Notes: generated from the letters alone by a model not told the origin. 64,000 nt of DNA from Raphanus sativus (GCF_000801105.2 NC_079514.1:3906001-3970000), one strand, 5' to 3'; positions 12,875 through 25,769 are shown, counted from the stretch's first letter. Program-made: numbers and translations.

Positions 12875-13060
12875 GACGTGGCGAGATCTCAGCCATGATA
12901 GAAGGAGAGAGAGATTCTGCCCTGTCCTACGTGGACGAATCAGGTTCTCAATGAGCTAAAGAGCCACGTGAGCCCACCTGGGCGTTGTCTGGACCGTAAA
13001 TAGAAGTCCAATGGGCCCCAGTATTCTCTCTCTCTCTAAGTTCTTTCTTTTATAACCACT
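12875..13060 (+). promoter_or_regulatory. Candidate promoter-like block with G-box cluster
   Basis: Within less than 100 bp the sequence holds GACGTGGC, TACGTGGAC and CCACGTGAG, i.e. three ACGTG cores of the kind bound by bZIP and bHLH factors. These are followed by AATGGGCCCCAG, a CT-run and TTTTATAACC, an order resembling a plus-strand core promoter. No coding frame follows, so it may belong to a non-coding transcript, be a distal element of BBX28 (about 1.35 kb upstream of its ATG), or be a remnant of a lost gene. This is inference from motifs only. Confidence 0.35.
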
Positions 13061-13594
13061 TGTTTTGTTTTTTTACTTCTCCCATACTTCTTTCTCTTTC
13101 CAAAGTGATCCGAAACATTTGTGTTTCTTTGCTTTTGCGGTAGAGATAATAAAATGAAAAATTATATTCGTATGAGGGTGGTGGAATAAACATTTATAAT
13201 ATAACCGAGTATGATTTACTTGGACCATAATTCTCTTATGTCTTCTTTTGTTATATGGTTGTATAATTTGTGGTGAGTGTGTGTATGTGGCTCTGGCGAA
13301 CTCAGTATAGAAAAATAAAAGTTAAATCTGTGATAAAGTATAACCACATGGTGATGTGAAGAGGAAGTTGTGCACATGTGGCATGCTTTGATATGGGGAA
13401 AGCCTACGTGAAGAATCAAAAAGAATCAAAGGAAGATGAGATGTCAAGATGAAAACCACCAGAATGCACGAAGTTTGTGGTGTGTGGTAGTTTGCTTCTT
13501 TACTGTGGTTTCTCTTTTACTTCCCTAAATGTGTGGATAAGAACTTTAGAACAGTTCAGAACTTTGAATAATGAACATGATTTATATAAATGAA

Positions 13595-13866
13595 TTTTCA
13601 GAATATTTGAATACATCCCTTCTTCTCAGTTGTCATAAAGAGATGTGGCATGTATGGGTTTTAGAGGATATGCATTGCTGACGCCACCTTTTATATAAAG
13701 GTACAAAGCTGTAACAAAAATAAATAAAAGTAAGTCAGTTTGTTTGTTGTCTGTTTATTAATAATACGATTTTGTTTTACTATTCCTATATTCTTTTCAG
13801 AATAGTTGAATACATCCCTTCTTCTCAGTTGTCATAAAGAGATGTAGCATGTATGGGTTTTAGAGG
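13595..13866 (+). repeat. Direct repeat pair, about 73 bp, 199 bp apart
   Basis: The block beginning TTTTCAGAATA and running through ACATCCCTTCTTCTCAG to GTATGGGTTTTAGAGG occurs at about 13595-13667 and again at about 13794-13866 with only a few substitutions. The sequence between is not repeated. A local tandem duplication of about 199 bp with decay of the second half, or flanks of an insertion, would explain it. Confidence 0.75.
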
Positions 13867-14733
13867 TATATTCAACCATTTAAAAGTTTTATCTATTACA
13901 ACTTAAAATTTTTAAATACTCAGATTGTTTTAAAAATCTGGCTATTATTAGGTAACAATTTGTTGGTTTAAGTTGGCAGGATATTAATGGATATACTAGT
14001 CTAATTATCCAAAGCCATCCGATAAGAACTGAGTTCTATCTCCCACAGATGTAGTACATAGTTTCTTTAATGATTTTGTCTGATTAAAGATGAATAAAAG
14101 TTCTATGTATCGGTATTTAAACGAACAGACGAATATTATATAAAGAGTTATCGGATAAAACTGTCAGTAAGTCCAATAATGCTCCATATCGAAAACCATA
14201 CGTTTAGAAGAACCCATAAGACGACACGTCTATGAGAAAAAGACCACAAGTTAAGGCCGAAGGATGAATCATACACGAGCCTCTTTCTCCACGTTTTTCT
14301 TTCTCTTTTCTTTTTCTCCCACGTTTTCTTTCTCTTCTTGGCATTCACGTTTTTAGGTATCTCTTACATTCTCCACGTTGTAGTGTAAGCATTAGGTGAG
14401 ATCTCTTAGTACTAGATACAACAGTCATCTTAATTATGTCTGTTACGTTCTCATGTGCCAAATTTTAGGTCTTGAACTTTTTATGGTGAACATCAGTTTG
14501 TGCCATCTAATCACTAAACGTATATGAATCTGATTTTAAATTCTTGTAAAACTTCTTACTTGCCGAACTCTATGTCCACCCCGTAAATACTCGGAAGTTA
14601 CAATAGACCGAGCACCTAAAATCAATAGGAAAACTTTGGATCATGGCTTCAACACTTTTATTACAATATATAGGCATTTTTACACAAAATAGTTAGAGAA
14701 TACTATAGAATATACAAAGATCGATTACAAGGT

Positions 14734-17480
14734 TTATCTTGGCTCCATTACACTCGTGGTTTGTAAATTATTGGAAGGAACCTCAAGATCAATCGATGTA
14801 GTGTCATAAAACAAGAGATTTCGCTCGTTGTAAAACAAAGGCTCCTTGGGATCAAGAAGCAACAATTCACTACTCAACATCAGACCCACCGTTGACATGT
14901 TTGGTCTATCTATAGGATCTTGTTGTACACATAACAGACCGATATGAATTGCTCTCAACACTTCAGAAACATCTGTACATGATTCCTTGAAAGCTTCATT
15001 GATTAACTAACATGCCTTAACTTCTGTGTACAAAGTTAATTATGAGTACTTTTGAGGTAAGACTAAAATAAGCTGAGTTAAACTTGTGTTCTTGATTGCA
15101 GAAACCATGGTTTCTTCTTCCTGATACTATCTCCAATACCAAAAGTCCGAAGCTAAAGACATCGGATTTTAGTGAGAAATACCCGTCGATTTGATACTCT
15201 GGAGACATATATCCACTACAGAACGATATAAAACAATCCCTTTTTTAAAAGAACTGTTAGCTTGTGTTGCAAGTCAGTAAAGATGGCTAGTCTTACCATG
15301 ATCCAACCACTCTGGTTGTGTTTGCTTCAGTTTCATCTCCTCCCAAGGTTCAAGCCAATCCAAAATCTGATATTTAAGGGTTCATGTCAGAATCAAGCAA
15401 AACATTGATTGCTTTGAGATCATGGTGTATGATTCTAAGCCTTGAATCTTGATGGAAATACATCAGCCGTCCAGCAATCCCTTTGATTATTTCCAAACGT
15501 ATAGGCCAATCAAGTTCTTTGCGCCGCGCTTGATCGAAAATGAAAGAATCCAGGCTTTTATTTTGTTCTGCTGATGCTAAGCATTCTTTCATCTTCCTCC
15601 ACGCAATATCCAAGAATCTTGACAGGGTTTCGGTGTAGTAGCTTTGCAATTAGCTTGATCTCGTTCTTAAACTCTTATTCCTTGTCTTTGACGTTCTTGA
15701 AAGCCTCTTTACAGCGATTTCTTCTCCAGAAGACAAGTGAAATAATACAATAAAAAAGATCTTACCATTTAATCTGAAAAACAGGACAAGAAGCTGTGAC
15801 TTATTACCTTATAGACTGGTCCAAACTCACCTTGTCCGAGCTTATTATCATCAGAGAATCCACATGTGACTTGAAGATCAAGAAACTGTAATTCAGGATC
15901 TTCCTCCCCTTGTTTCCTGCTGGAAACAAGGTCTAAAACGCACTGCAAAGTATCTGAATAAATCAATAGTTTACAAACTTATAAACACATTTTTAAATCC
16001 TTATACTTCACTTTCATAGAGCCATGATCATTTACCTATTGTTGCAAGTTGCTTTCTTTTCCTCATGTTGCATACAGTCAGACTTATGCATAGGCAAAAA
16101 AGAAACAATGCTGTAGATAATAGTATAACGAGCATCATCTTTTTCTTGCCCTTCACGTCTTAGATATTATACTTTTCTGTGATCAAACAAAAAAAAATGA
16201 TCAAGAGATGTAACACAATATTTTTTATTTCACAAAGTCTTAGCCTACCTATTTCTGAAGTAGTAAGCCTCACATACAGATCTTGTCCATTTTCATCATA
16301 CTGTCTCTTATATCAATCAAATCTCCAAACCAAATAATGCATCCTCTTCCTCCATCTCTAATATCAAAGGAGAATAAGGTGAGCAATAACAGTTTCTCAA
16401 GCATACCCCTTTTGCATTCATTCAAATCCATGCTCTTATCATTACCACAATGCTCTTGTATCAGGTAACTTCAACTTTGAAATCTTCAGAAAATGTTCTT
16501 CTCCTTTACCGCAACTCAATTTGACTCTTCTAACACACCCTTTGGGTTTGACCAATCCCCATCAGAATAAGCCTTTGGAGAATTAGGAGCAAACCCATTT
16601 AAACACCTACAAGCTGGACAATCATTGATGTTGCAGCTTCCGTAAGAGCCACGAGCAGATAGATAGAAGTTCCAATGACTATCGACCCCAGTGTAACGTT
16701 GCAAAGCTCCATTAGGGTTAAACTGCATTCTTGTGATCACTGAAGAGTTATCAAGCTTGTAAGTGTAGTAAGCTTCTTCCTCTGTGAACACAAACTCATA
16801 CCGATAGATAGGGTTAGGTTCTAGGTTAGGCATACAAGTGAATCTTAAACCATTCATGGACCAGCCCTGAAGACTATCAACCGAGTTTCTCTTCAAGAAA
16901 AACTGCGGAACACCGGTTGGATCCTTTTTATCTGTGTAATTACCAGTTGATGGATCATCTGGAGATTTCCAAGATGTCAAGAACCGGTTAAAACCGGTAA
17001 GAAAATTGATCCCATATTTCATTCCTGGAAGAAAAGTATCTCCAGGGTAATCTAAACTCTGCCATATGTAATCTTGATCCATCCCTGAGTTTCTCACAAC
17101 TAAGTTACCTGTATCAAGAATCTGAACAATAGGGTATCTTAAAGAGGATGATGACCAGATGAGAGAGCTTATGCCACTGAAGAGACATAAGCTCCCGTTT
17201 CCATTGATTTTTAGGGCTCTGGGAGGCCGTAGAGAGGAGAATCTCTGTTTGCCACCCAAACAACTGTCTGAAGAGAGACTTTCTTGTACCAAATCCCGAG
17301 ATAGCGGTTTCTTGATCTTCCCGGAGAGAAAAAAACGAGCTCGAAGCTCCCACCTTTTGAAACAATAGTGTCCCCATCTTTTAATTTGTGGTCTGCTGTT
17401 ATAATATTCGTTTCTTGCGCAACAAGAAAGGTTAAAAACAGAGAGATGAGAAGCAGAGGAAGCCCACTAATTGCTTCCAT
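14734..17480 (-). pseudogene. Decayed G-type lectin S-domain receptor-like kinase (At4g27290-like)
   Basis: The domain order is still legible on the minus strand: signal peptide ([21 protein letters not shown], 17480 leftwards), B-lectin domain with [22 protein letters not shown]-locus glycoprotein domain ([26 protein letters not shown]), PAN-like remnants, a membrane segment near 16030-16130 (LVILLSTALFLFCLC), glycine loop [10 protein letters not shown] near 15830, AVKRLSRTS near 15700, catalytic loop near 15420, and C-lobe [20 protein letters not shown] near 15190. Damage: a frameshift near 17215-17235, loss of about ten residues including cysteines before GSYGSCN, several frameshifts in the PAN and kinase parts, HRD changed to HHD, and stop codons on both sides of the ISDFGLA segment. 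No functional kinase can be made from it. Order and sequence match At4g27290 best, from memory. Confidence 0.88.
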
Positions 17481-18506
17481 GGCGCCTCTTGTGAAACCGG
17501 ACAGAGTTGGAATTTGGTAATGACGTTTTTTTTTTAAATACTAGTTGATCGTTCACACAAGACACAAGGTGCGGACTAATAATATATATAATACCTAACG
17601 ATTTTTAATTCTGATATTATTTTTATAAAAAATAAAATTATAATTAGATACAATTTTACTTTATTATTATAAATTATAAACTTCCAATATTCATATTGAT
17701 AATCAATATACTAATTTTTTTTTATTTTATAGTTTCATTTATAAGATATAGATTTTGGATCAAAATCTTTTCTATAATAATAATCAAATTTGAAAATTTG
17801 AAATTAACTACTTATTGTATTTGTGAAACGAAAAAAATTCAATGACACTGTAAGGATTAGTAAATAATCACAACCCATAAAACTTCAACAAAATAACATT
17901 AACCAATAAACATTATATATTCTCGATAATTTAGATTTTGAAAACACTGAAACAAAAACATAAAAGTAATAATTATAAAACACTATATTTGTATTCTCTT
18001 AAAAAATATTATATTATATTATATTTATTATTTGTCAAACTTTTAGTGTTATTTAATGCTCTAATCCTAATTTTCATATTTTTCTTAAATTATTTTTAGT
18101 TAATTTTCCTTTTCATTTTAAATATATTATTTTGATAACATTTGTGATTTTATGGATGAATACAATATTAGCATAAATTGATTTGTTATTTTGATGTTCA
18201 TCATGTATAAATACAAATTAATTTATTTTTAGTCAGAAATATTATTGTTTAATATTAAATATAGATAAAATATTTAACATAAGTATATGATTTATATGTT
18301 ACCGTGTATTTTTAATGATGATTTACTTTTAGTCTTAACTTTAATATTGTAATAATATACAATCCCCGGTAATTTTGAATAATCTTTTTTTGACACAATT
18401 CTATATTGGTGTTGCTTTTGTGTGATGGGTTTGGATTTGAAATCCTGCTATTGATGATGAAATCATTCTCATTTTATGATGCTTTGATCTTGAGATGCAC
18501 TATGTG
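17481..18506. other. Intergenic, very AT-rich
   Basis: Long A/T-rich tracts with no coding or RNA signal. It ends at the target duplication of the hAT MITE. Confidence 0.55.
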
Positions 18507-18514
18507 GTCGTTGA

Positions 18515-18797
18515 CAGTGCCGGCTGTGGTTGCAGTGCGATCACCCCAGGGCCATGATATTTGGGGCTCAATTTTTTTGAAAAAGTGTTTTTTAAAGAAA
18601 AAATTAAATTTTGTTAACTACAAAAATAAATTTACATGTATTTCTAATTTTTTTATTTTATATGTTTTCATATCTAAATTTAATAACATTTTAAACAATA
18701 TATTTTTTAAATAAACATGCTAAAATTGTAACTTTAACTATTAAAGAGTCAAAAAAAATTTTTTGCCCAAAGGTCCTTATGATCTATGTCGGCCCTG
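18515..18797. mobile_element. hAT-type MITE (CAGTGCCGGC ends)
   Basis: The 8-bp duplication GTCGTTGA flanks the element at 18507-18514 and 18798-18805. The left end is CAGTGCCGGC; the reverse complement of the right end is CAGGGCCGAC. The ends match the smaller element at 60790-60953, so both belong to one non-autonomous family. 283 bp, no coding capacity. Confidence 0.82.
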
Positions 18798-18805
18798 GTC
18801 GTTGA

Positions 18806-20742
18806 CAGTTTGGTTAGTGTCACAGCCTCAGAGCTACTAGTGAATGATACTGATCTGCTACTTTATGTGATGATCTGAAGATGCATTCAGAGTGGTCGTT
18901 GACACTTGACAGTTCGGTCATATTAGAGAGTTTTGTACTTATTAATTTGCTGCTTTTTGTTGAAGGTGTTTTTGTTTTAAATGACTGTTGTCTGATTTCG
19001 CAGGGAAATGAAAGTTTATATCAAAATTTTAGTTCGTCTTCTATAAGTCCATATTCAGATTTTCAGCATAAATTTATGTTTTCTGGTATTTTATGAAGGA
19101 AAGAATCAAATATAAATGTGATTTCGTGGTTAATCAGCTGATCAAGTATAAATGTGATTTTGTGTGTTTTATGACTTTTTGAGAGGATTTTTATTGGATC
19201 ATGTGTTTGAGAAAACTATGAAAATTTTAGATTTAATAAAATTTTAAATAGAATTTGTACATTTTGATAAGGATTTGGATTTTGTTTTTAAATGGTAGCT
19301 CTAGAATATTTAATATTTTAAAACAACACCAAAACAACTGTTATACCACCAAAACAGATCCCAGAATGATGTAATTGTAAACAAACATCATTAAATCTAT
19401 AGATGATTCAACTTATGCGCTAGTAGAAACGAAGTTTCGGTTAGTGGAGGTCATCTCGATTTGGGCCTTGACACAGATAGATGCAGCGCCACAACTTCTA
19501 CATGTTAACCAGTCTTTGCGATGCCTGGCCCATATCCATGGGACTGTTAGTAGATGACCATTTTGTTTTTTATGTTAAACGACAAATCTAATAAATGTTC
19601 TAAATATGATCAAATTATATTCTGCATAGTTTTTAAATTATCCAGAATTGGAATGATATTAGTTTTAAATAAATAAAACTATATGTGATAATATAATAAG
19701 AGATTTCATTAAAATATTTTTCATAATCATGTTTTATTGTTTTCTTTATCAGCTTTAAAACAGATGACCTGGCAATAGTATCTCTAGTTTCCCATTAAAT
19801 GATAAAATGAAAAACCGACCCAATAATTTATATTCACTCTTTTCTAAAATGTTACATGTGTTAGTTTTTCACACTGGATAATAAAGTTTAAATATTATTC
19901 TAATAATTCAAAAGGGATATTGTATCCCGAAAGGTATATGAAGCAAGTGATATTAATAAAAATGAAAATCTAAAACAGTTGAATTGAAGAAGAAAAACAC
20001 CTAATCGATTACTTCAACCCGTGAACAGAGAACATATTTTGTTGTCCATAGCTGATACTTCTTTTAGAAAAAAATGGCTCGTTTAATATACATATGTATT
20101 GGTTACAATAGAGAAAAAAAAAAGAAGGTAGTCCATACCAAAAGATTAGGCTAATTCATAATCTTCATCGAAAGATGAAGTTAACATATTTTTGCTTATA
20201 TGTTGTTGATTCACTTATTAATGTTATTGGTTCAACCGTAAAGATAAAATAAACATACACCTTACATAGCATAAATATTGTACTGTCAAATTTAACGGGC
20301 GAGAAATCCAGGCATTAATTTTTTTGTTCACACAGGCACTAATTTATATGTGTGTGTGTTTAAGTAAGATTACGACAGCTTTTTCGCTAGCATTATAAAT
20401 GACAATTACAGTGATCATCATGGCATGTAAATTAACTGAGATGTTAACATTACAATTAAAACTACACCATGCCTTTACTCTACCCACAGGATTAGTTGAT
20501 AAAAGGCATATATAGTTTTATTGATAGACAACCTTACCTACTAAATTATTACTATACTAAAGTATTTGAATAACTCTTTGTGGATTGGTCATATCTATGA
20601 GCTAGGGAGAAAGCGAGGGGTCCAAACTAGTCTTATAACTTAAAGTATGTTTAGTAGTCGAACATTTGGGATCAAATTGATTTATTCGATTTGAGGTACG
20701 ACTTAGTTGATATAATAAATCAAGACATATAAAACAACATAA
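18806..20742. other. Intergenic, no gene seen
   Basis: The sequence just right of the MITE at about 18880-18920 repeats the pattern GATGCA...GTGGTCGTTGACA found left of it at about 18495-18515, suggesting an older local duplication. A slightly GC-richer patch at 19435-19560 has no recognisable product. The rest is AT-rich. Confidence 0.45.
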
Positions 20743-21409
20743 TCTATACTATTAAAGTACAAGCATGTTTTGGATTTTTACTCTTTTTAACCTTATCGAA
20801 GAACCTTTCTTTTGTATTCATTAAGGGTATTCTGGACATTCTGCGCCAGTTTCTTCTTAATTATTTTTTTGATTTATCATTAATCACTTGTTTCCTAATT
20901 TAATTTCGACCTGCGATTATTTCTTTGTTTGATATTGCATCGATTATTTCCATGTTTGATACTATTATTCCGGTTTTCTAATTCTAAAATTATTAATTTT
21001 GACAACAATCATTATCATTTAGAACGATTTTGAAAAATATAAATATATTTTAAACAAATTTCCAACTTATGATCACCGAATTTGTCTTATCATTAGAAAA
21101 AATCACAATATTAAAAATACCGGGTTACAAACCGGTAATTCGTTCAACCGCAGGTCCGAGTCGGGTTTCAAAACACCGATCAAAACTATAAAACTGTTAT
21201 ATTGATTTATATTTAAAATATCTAATTCAAAATTAAAAACCTAAAAATACATGTACAATATAGTTTTAACCGAACATAAACCCGGATATAAAACACATAT
21301 ATGAGACGGATTATATAAATGCATATACAAGACGGATTATATAAATGTGATTATATAAAATGTTCACCAAACATAAATCCGCGCTTTGAAAGCGCGGATC
21401 AAAATCTAG
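20743..21409 (+). mobile_element. Non-autonomous Helitron
   Basis: Starts TCTATACTATTAAA and ends CTAG, preceded by the hairpin CCGCGCTTTGAAAGCGCGG at 21379-21397, twelve bases before the end. It lies between a host A and a host T with no target duplication. These are the defining Helitron features (5' TC, 3' CTRR, hairpin 10-12 nt upstream, insertion at AT). 667 bp, no Rep/helicase. Confidence 0.9.
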
Positions 21410-22373
21410 TTGTAACTTAAAGAGGGGTTACTTAATTTGGCCAAATATAATAACATATCCGAAGAATCCATGAGAGTAATGCCAAAAAGAAAGGGGATAT
21501 AAATCCAAAATAAACTAGCCCTGAATATAATATTAACGGATCTCACATAATAATTCCAGTGCTGTATGAAAGACTGACAACATTATGTTGGCTATAAGCT
21601 GTTGCATGTGCAAGACCCGGAAATTAAGCATTAATTCTTTTGATGGTCATGATTTTATCTAGTAAATTGATTTTTTTAATATCAAAGAGACTTTCATTAC
21701 TGAAAAGGAAAAGAAGAAAGCACTAATCTTCTTCTTTAGCTCTTCGATTATGGCTTCATTTACTCTTTAGAGTTTATAATTGTTCATTATCAATCAAATA
21801 GGATGTCATAAACTTCGATTTAAAATGTTGTAAACTAGATTACTAACCCTAAAGTTTGTAACTAGAATAATTAAAAGAACGGTAGTTGGCATTCATGTTT
21901 TAGAAGTGAACACACAAAAAAATTAGGTAACTATTACAGTGATATATATTTTAGCAAAAAAAAAAATCTATATAGTATATTAGAGTAGATTTCACTCTAA
22001 AATAGTGTTACTCTAAAATAGAGTAAAGTTTCACTCCAATGGTTTACTCTATATTTGACACTAAAAGAGAATATTCTTAAATATAATATTTTCTAATTTT
22101 ATTACTAATAGCTTTTACTTACAAAATTTACAAATTGATCCTTTACATTTTATTTTTCATAAATTATATATCTATATCAAACATATTATATTAATAATTA
22201 TATTACATTATACTAACAACATAATACATTTTAACTTAAACATCCCCATTAATGTATCTTTCTCACAAATGATCATTAACAAATTTCAGTTTGTGAAATG
22301 AGTTTTTTTATCTTATAAATATTTTTAATTTTAGTGCTTGTTTTCTTTAGCTAATAATAATAAATTTTAAATG

Positions 22374-22405
<32 letters not shown>

Positions 22406-23155
22406 TTATACATAATTATGTGTTGTTAGCATAATTAAACTAAATAAATAGTTACAAAATAAAAAAATTGATAAATAAAAGGACTAAAGTATAAATAAAA
22501 AAGTTTCACTCTAAAATAGAGTAAGAAATAGAGTTACTCCAAATATAGAGTAAGAAATAGAGTTGCACTATTATAGAGTGAGATATAGAATGTGGTTGGA
22601 GAAGATTTTACTCTATAATAGAGTTTAGTGTAGAAAATAGACCGGGATTGGAGATGCTCTACAGTGGTATAGATTTTTAAATTAACATTTCAATTGTTAG
22701 GGCAAAACGAAAAGTCGAAATGATGGTATCCTAAAGACTAAAGCAATCAAGCTCATTCATTAATTCATGTGGGTCATATAATAGAAAGAATTGATTCGTT
22801 AATTAAAATATGATCACAAAAGCATAGTAATATTTAGTAATTACTACCATCACACTGGTTAACGTTTCATTTTTATCATCATAGTTCATGTAAGTTGCCA
22901 TATTATAATATGTAAACAAGTTTCATGTGGTTGGTCGTGGATGAACAATTTGGTTCGATAAAATTACGACAAGAAAAGAAGATATTTATGATGGTTTTTC
23001 ACAACAAAAAAAAAAACAATGGGGTTGAGACATAAAAACATTGCATACCGACATTATGCGTGTATGCATGTATATTCTAATGTGCCGGGTTTAAACAGCC
23101 CATGATGAACTTGTTTAGTTAATAATTATTATTTTATCATCCTTCTATAATAATA
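21410..23155. other. Intergenic with a possible MITE-like repeat region
   Basis: From about 21975 to 22665 many copies of ACTCTAAAATAGAGT-like inverted units (TTTCACTCTAAAATAGAG, AGAAATAGAGTTACTC) frame an AT-rich core. The right edge reads GGATTGGAGATGCTCTAC, resembling the reverse complement of the GAGCATCTCCAATCC end common in crucifer MITEs. The left end is not clear, so the boundaries are uncertain. A TA microsatellite lies at about 22376-22402. Elsewhere no gene seen. Confidence 0.45.
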
Positions 23156-23820
23156 CTACATCTTGATCCGCGCTTTGGAAGCGTGGAATATTTTACGATA
23201 GAAAATTTCACTAATAACTTATCAAATATTTTGGTAACTTTTAAAGAGTGTGTATTTAAAATATTTTTGCATTTAAATCAGTGTTTTTAAATTAAACCCG
23301 ATTGTGATTATACCGGTTAATCCGAAGATTTAACAATTCAATTTAGGTTTTTAAAATATTCATATTAAAAAATCACTAAAACCCGAGACTAACCGATTGA
23401 ACTAATGGATGACCGATATGTAATCTAATTTGATTTAAGTTGTAATAGTTTCATAATTTGTAATCTTATAATTCAAATTTTAAAGTTCGTTATTTTACAA
23501 TTTATGAAATTATGACGTTTCTACAAATTTTTTTTAAAAAATGATGGATATAAAATAACTAAGATTAATTATTGTATTGTTTGGAAACATTGATAGTAGT
23601 ATATAAAATATATTGTTTGGAAACATTTATAGTAGTATAAAGAAATAAGTATATTGTTTGGAAACATGGATAGTAGTATAAAAAAGGAACATTAGTGATT
23701 TAATGTAGGTTTAACTATAAAGTATAAGGTGTATTTAATTTAAAAACTTACAAAATAAATGTTAGGTCCAATAGAATAAATGTTAGATCCAATAGAATGT
23801 TTCAGTTTTAATAAGATAGA
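23156..23820 (-). mobile_element. Non-autonomous Helitron, minus orientation
   Basis: On the minus strand it begins TCTATCTTATTAAAACTG at 23820 and ends near GTAG at 23156, with a near-perfect hairpin (CCACGCTTCCAAAGCGCGG on minus, 23168-23186) shortly before the end. Host bases at the borders are A and T. The last base group GTAG departs from the usual CTRR by one position. Inside, at about 23573-23690, a unit containing ATTGTTTGGAAACAT and TAGTAGTATA is repeated three times in tandem. 665 bp. Confidence 0.82.
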
Positions 23821-25130
23821 TTATAGTGCTCATGTCATCGTCCCAATGTAGCAACAAAACTCATTTAAGATGGGCATGTTTACTGTTTCGTTATTAATGT
23901 TAGTTTAATACTTTGTGGAGGTCCATAAATAATGATAGACTATGGTTAATTGGTCACTGCAGAGTATTTAAAGTTACCTTCTAAAACTTGATTACAGGGA
24001 GATCGAAATTTTCTACCTTTTGCATAAATATGAATAAACATATACCTGCACTACATATTTTTGGAAAATGCCCTGTACTACATTATATTGTATTTATTGT
24101 AAGAGATTGTATCAAAGTGTTGACTCGGTTGCTAAATACTCGAGACGAATAGTACTTTGGGGGGTGGGGGATAAATCAGAAGGTTTATATCCTTGTTTGT
24201 CTTCTACAGGATGGTTTAAAGTTGGAGATAAAAGAAGATTGGAATTGAAGAACTCGTCAGTCAATGTCATTTTACTTCAACAGTAGAAACGGGCCAAGAT
24301 GTCCGGTATATACGGCCTACAATGTACGCCCGAAAGAAGACCAGAGCAATGTCTGCCACACGTGCGGGGTATGCCGAGAGACCCGGTCAGAAGTCAACAT
24401 ACTCTCAGCAGATAAGTTCAATTGTGAACTCCAAGTGTGACCTCCCAAATCCTACACCGAATAGTTGTCTGTGCCACCGCACATTTGTCTATTACCTCAA
24501 TACGTTCGATTTATTATAGTTACAGAAATGTGTTTCTATGGGTTCACTGTCTCCGATCCACCTCACAGGTATGGGGCATAGTTGATGGTGCATCCAAATG
24601 GTACATCATACATGCACAACTAAAGAAAGCTTCGCTTAGTAAATAAAAGTGTATATTTTTTGTAGACTCTATTCTTAATATATAACTGACTACTATTGAA
24701 TCATGACATGTTAAATTTACAGTTCAATAATTTGTGTTAAGTGTTATCACTCAGTCATTACTCAGAAGTTGAATTTAAACCTCTGTTTTAAGTTAGTGTA
24801 ATGTATATCGTTATTGATGATAAAATTTAATCATTGTTTTGCAAAGTTAGTATGGTTGATGGATACATGTTTTGGTTTGTCACATGTTCAAATAACTTTC
24901 ATACTCTTCATTCACCGTCCTTAATTAAAAAAACGAAAAGAAAACACCTATTCACTATATATGGCGGATGATTTCAGTCAAAAAGTTTCAAAAGGTGGCT
25001 ATGGAGGATAAGAAAACACTAATTAGCTTCTAGATTGCTTACACTAATAATAAACTTTACCTTTAGTTCTTACAACATTTTTTCTTTGAGAAAGTAGCTC
25101 TTATAGATTTTATCAAATATGACTCCAAAT
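23821..25130. other. Intergenic; unassigned higher-complexity stretch
   Basis: About 24080-24620 is less AT-rich than its surroundings and has short open frames on the plus strand, none of which I can match to a family. It may be a decayed element or gene remnant. No splice chain or RNA fold is convincing. Confidence 0.4.
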
Positions 25131-25350
25131 GGTGACCAAAGGAATGTGTGGGAATAGCTAATTTCTTAGCATTCCTTACAATTTACACCATTTACAAGGA
25201 ATATTTGTTATCTATGATTCCTTAACATTCCTTAAGATTTAAGGAATAAAAAACTACGATTATTCCTTATCAAATTAGGAGAGGAATGAATTTTTCTTTT
25301 ATTTTATTTTTTCATTCCTTTTTTCTATTTTTTATTCCTTTTGTGGTTAC
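25131..25350. mobile_element. Possible MITE with GTnACCA-AAAGGAAT ends
   Basis: The left edge GGTGACCAAAGGAAT is the imperfect inverted complement of the right edge ATTCCTTTTGTGGTTAC. Internal ATTCCTTA/TAAGGAAT repeats are abundant. About 220 bp. I cannot define a clean target duplication, so the superfamily is open. Confidence 0.45.
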
Positions 25351-25503
25351 AAGTGACAGCCTATATATTTCTTTTTCATTTTTCTTACCATCTTCCTCTT
25401 TTGATTTGCTTAAATTTTTTATGAACTTTCCTAAATTGATTAGTTATATATATACCTAATTTAAAACAATGTAAAATAATAATAATAAACTCTGTTAAAA
25501 CTT

Positions 25504-25769
25504 TTTTTTTTTGATAATCCGGGGGTTCTCCACTTACGCGGATTATTCCTCCGGGCCCGATCAGGCAGCGGTCCACTTCACCCGTGAGGGTTATACCTGA
25601 GCTGAGGACAAGGCCCAACACTCAGTACCGCATTTGGTGACATGGAAGAGGTAGTTCCCCTCCAGATGGTTCGAACTCAGGAGCATGACCATTGGCCCTC
25701 AAGGCTTTACCACTTGTGCTACCTCATCCCATCTGTCATCATAACCACCAGACAACGCGTACTTTTTTT
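25504..25769 (-). mobile_element. tRNA-derived SINE, minus strand
   Basis: Read on the minus strand there is a box A TAGCACAAGTGG, about 40 bases later a box B GAGTTCGAACC (plus-strand GGTTCGAACTC near 25669), a GC-rich body, and the end CCGGATTATC followed by an A-run (T-run on + at 25502-25512). The 16-bp duplication AACTCTGTTAAAACTT flanks it at 25488-25503 and 25770-25785. The promoter boxes start some 35 bases further from the presumed 5' edge than usual, so the 5' flank may include extra sequence. Confidence 0.85.

Larger units (their letters stand above)
11544..14733. other. Intergenic upstream of BBX28
   Basis: Likely BBX28 promoter and 5' UTR near 11544-11700. At 12810-13070 is a higher-complexity patch with several ACGTG cores, GGGCCC motifs and a TATA-like TTTTATAACC (see the separate entry). 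A roughly 73-bp sequence is present twice in direct orientation at about 13595-13667 and 13794-13866. No protein-coding gene supported. Confidence 0.5.

Noticed and set aside
25660..25730. tRNA gene suggested by GGTTCGAACTC
   Set aside because: No acceptor stem or full cloverleaf; it is the promoter head of a SINE with a target duplication and A-tail.
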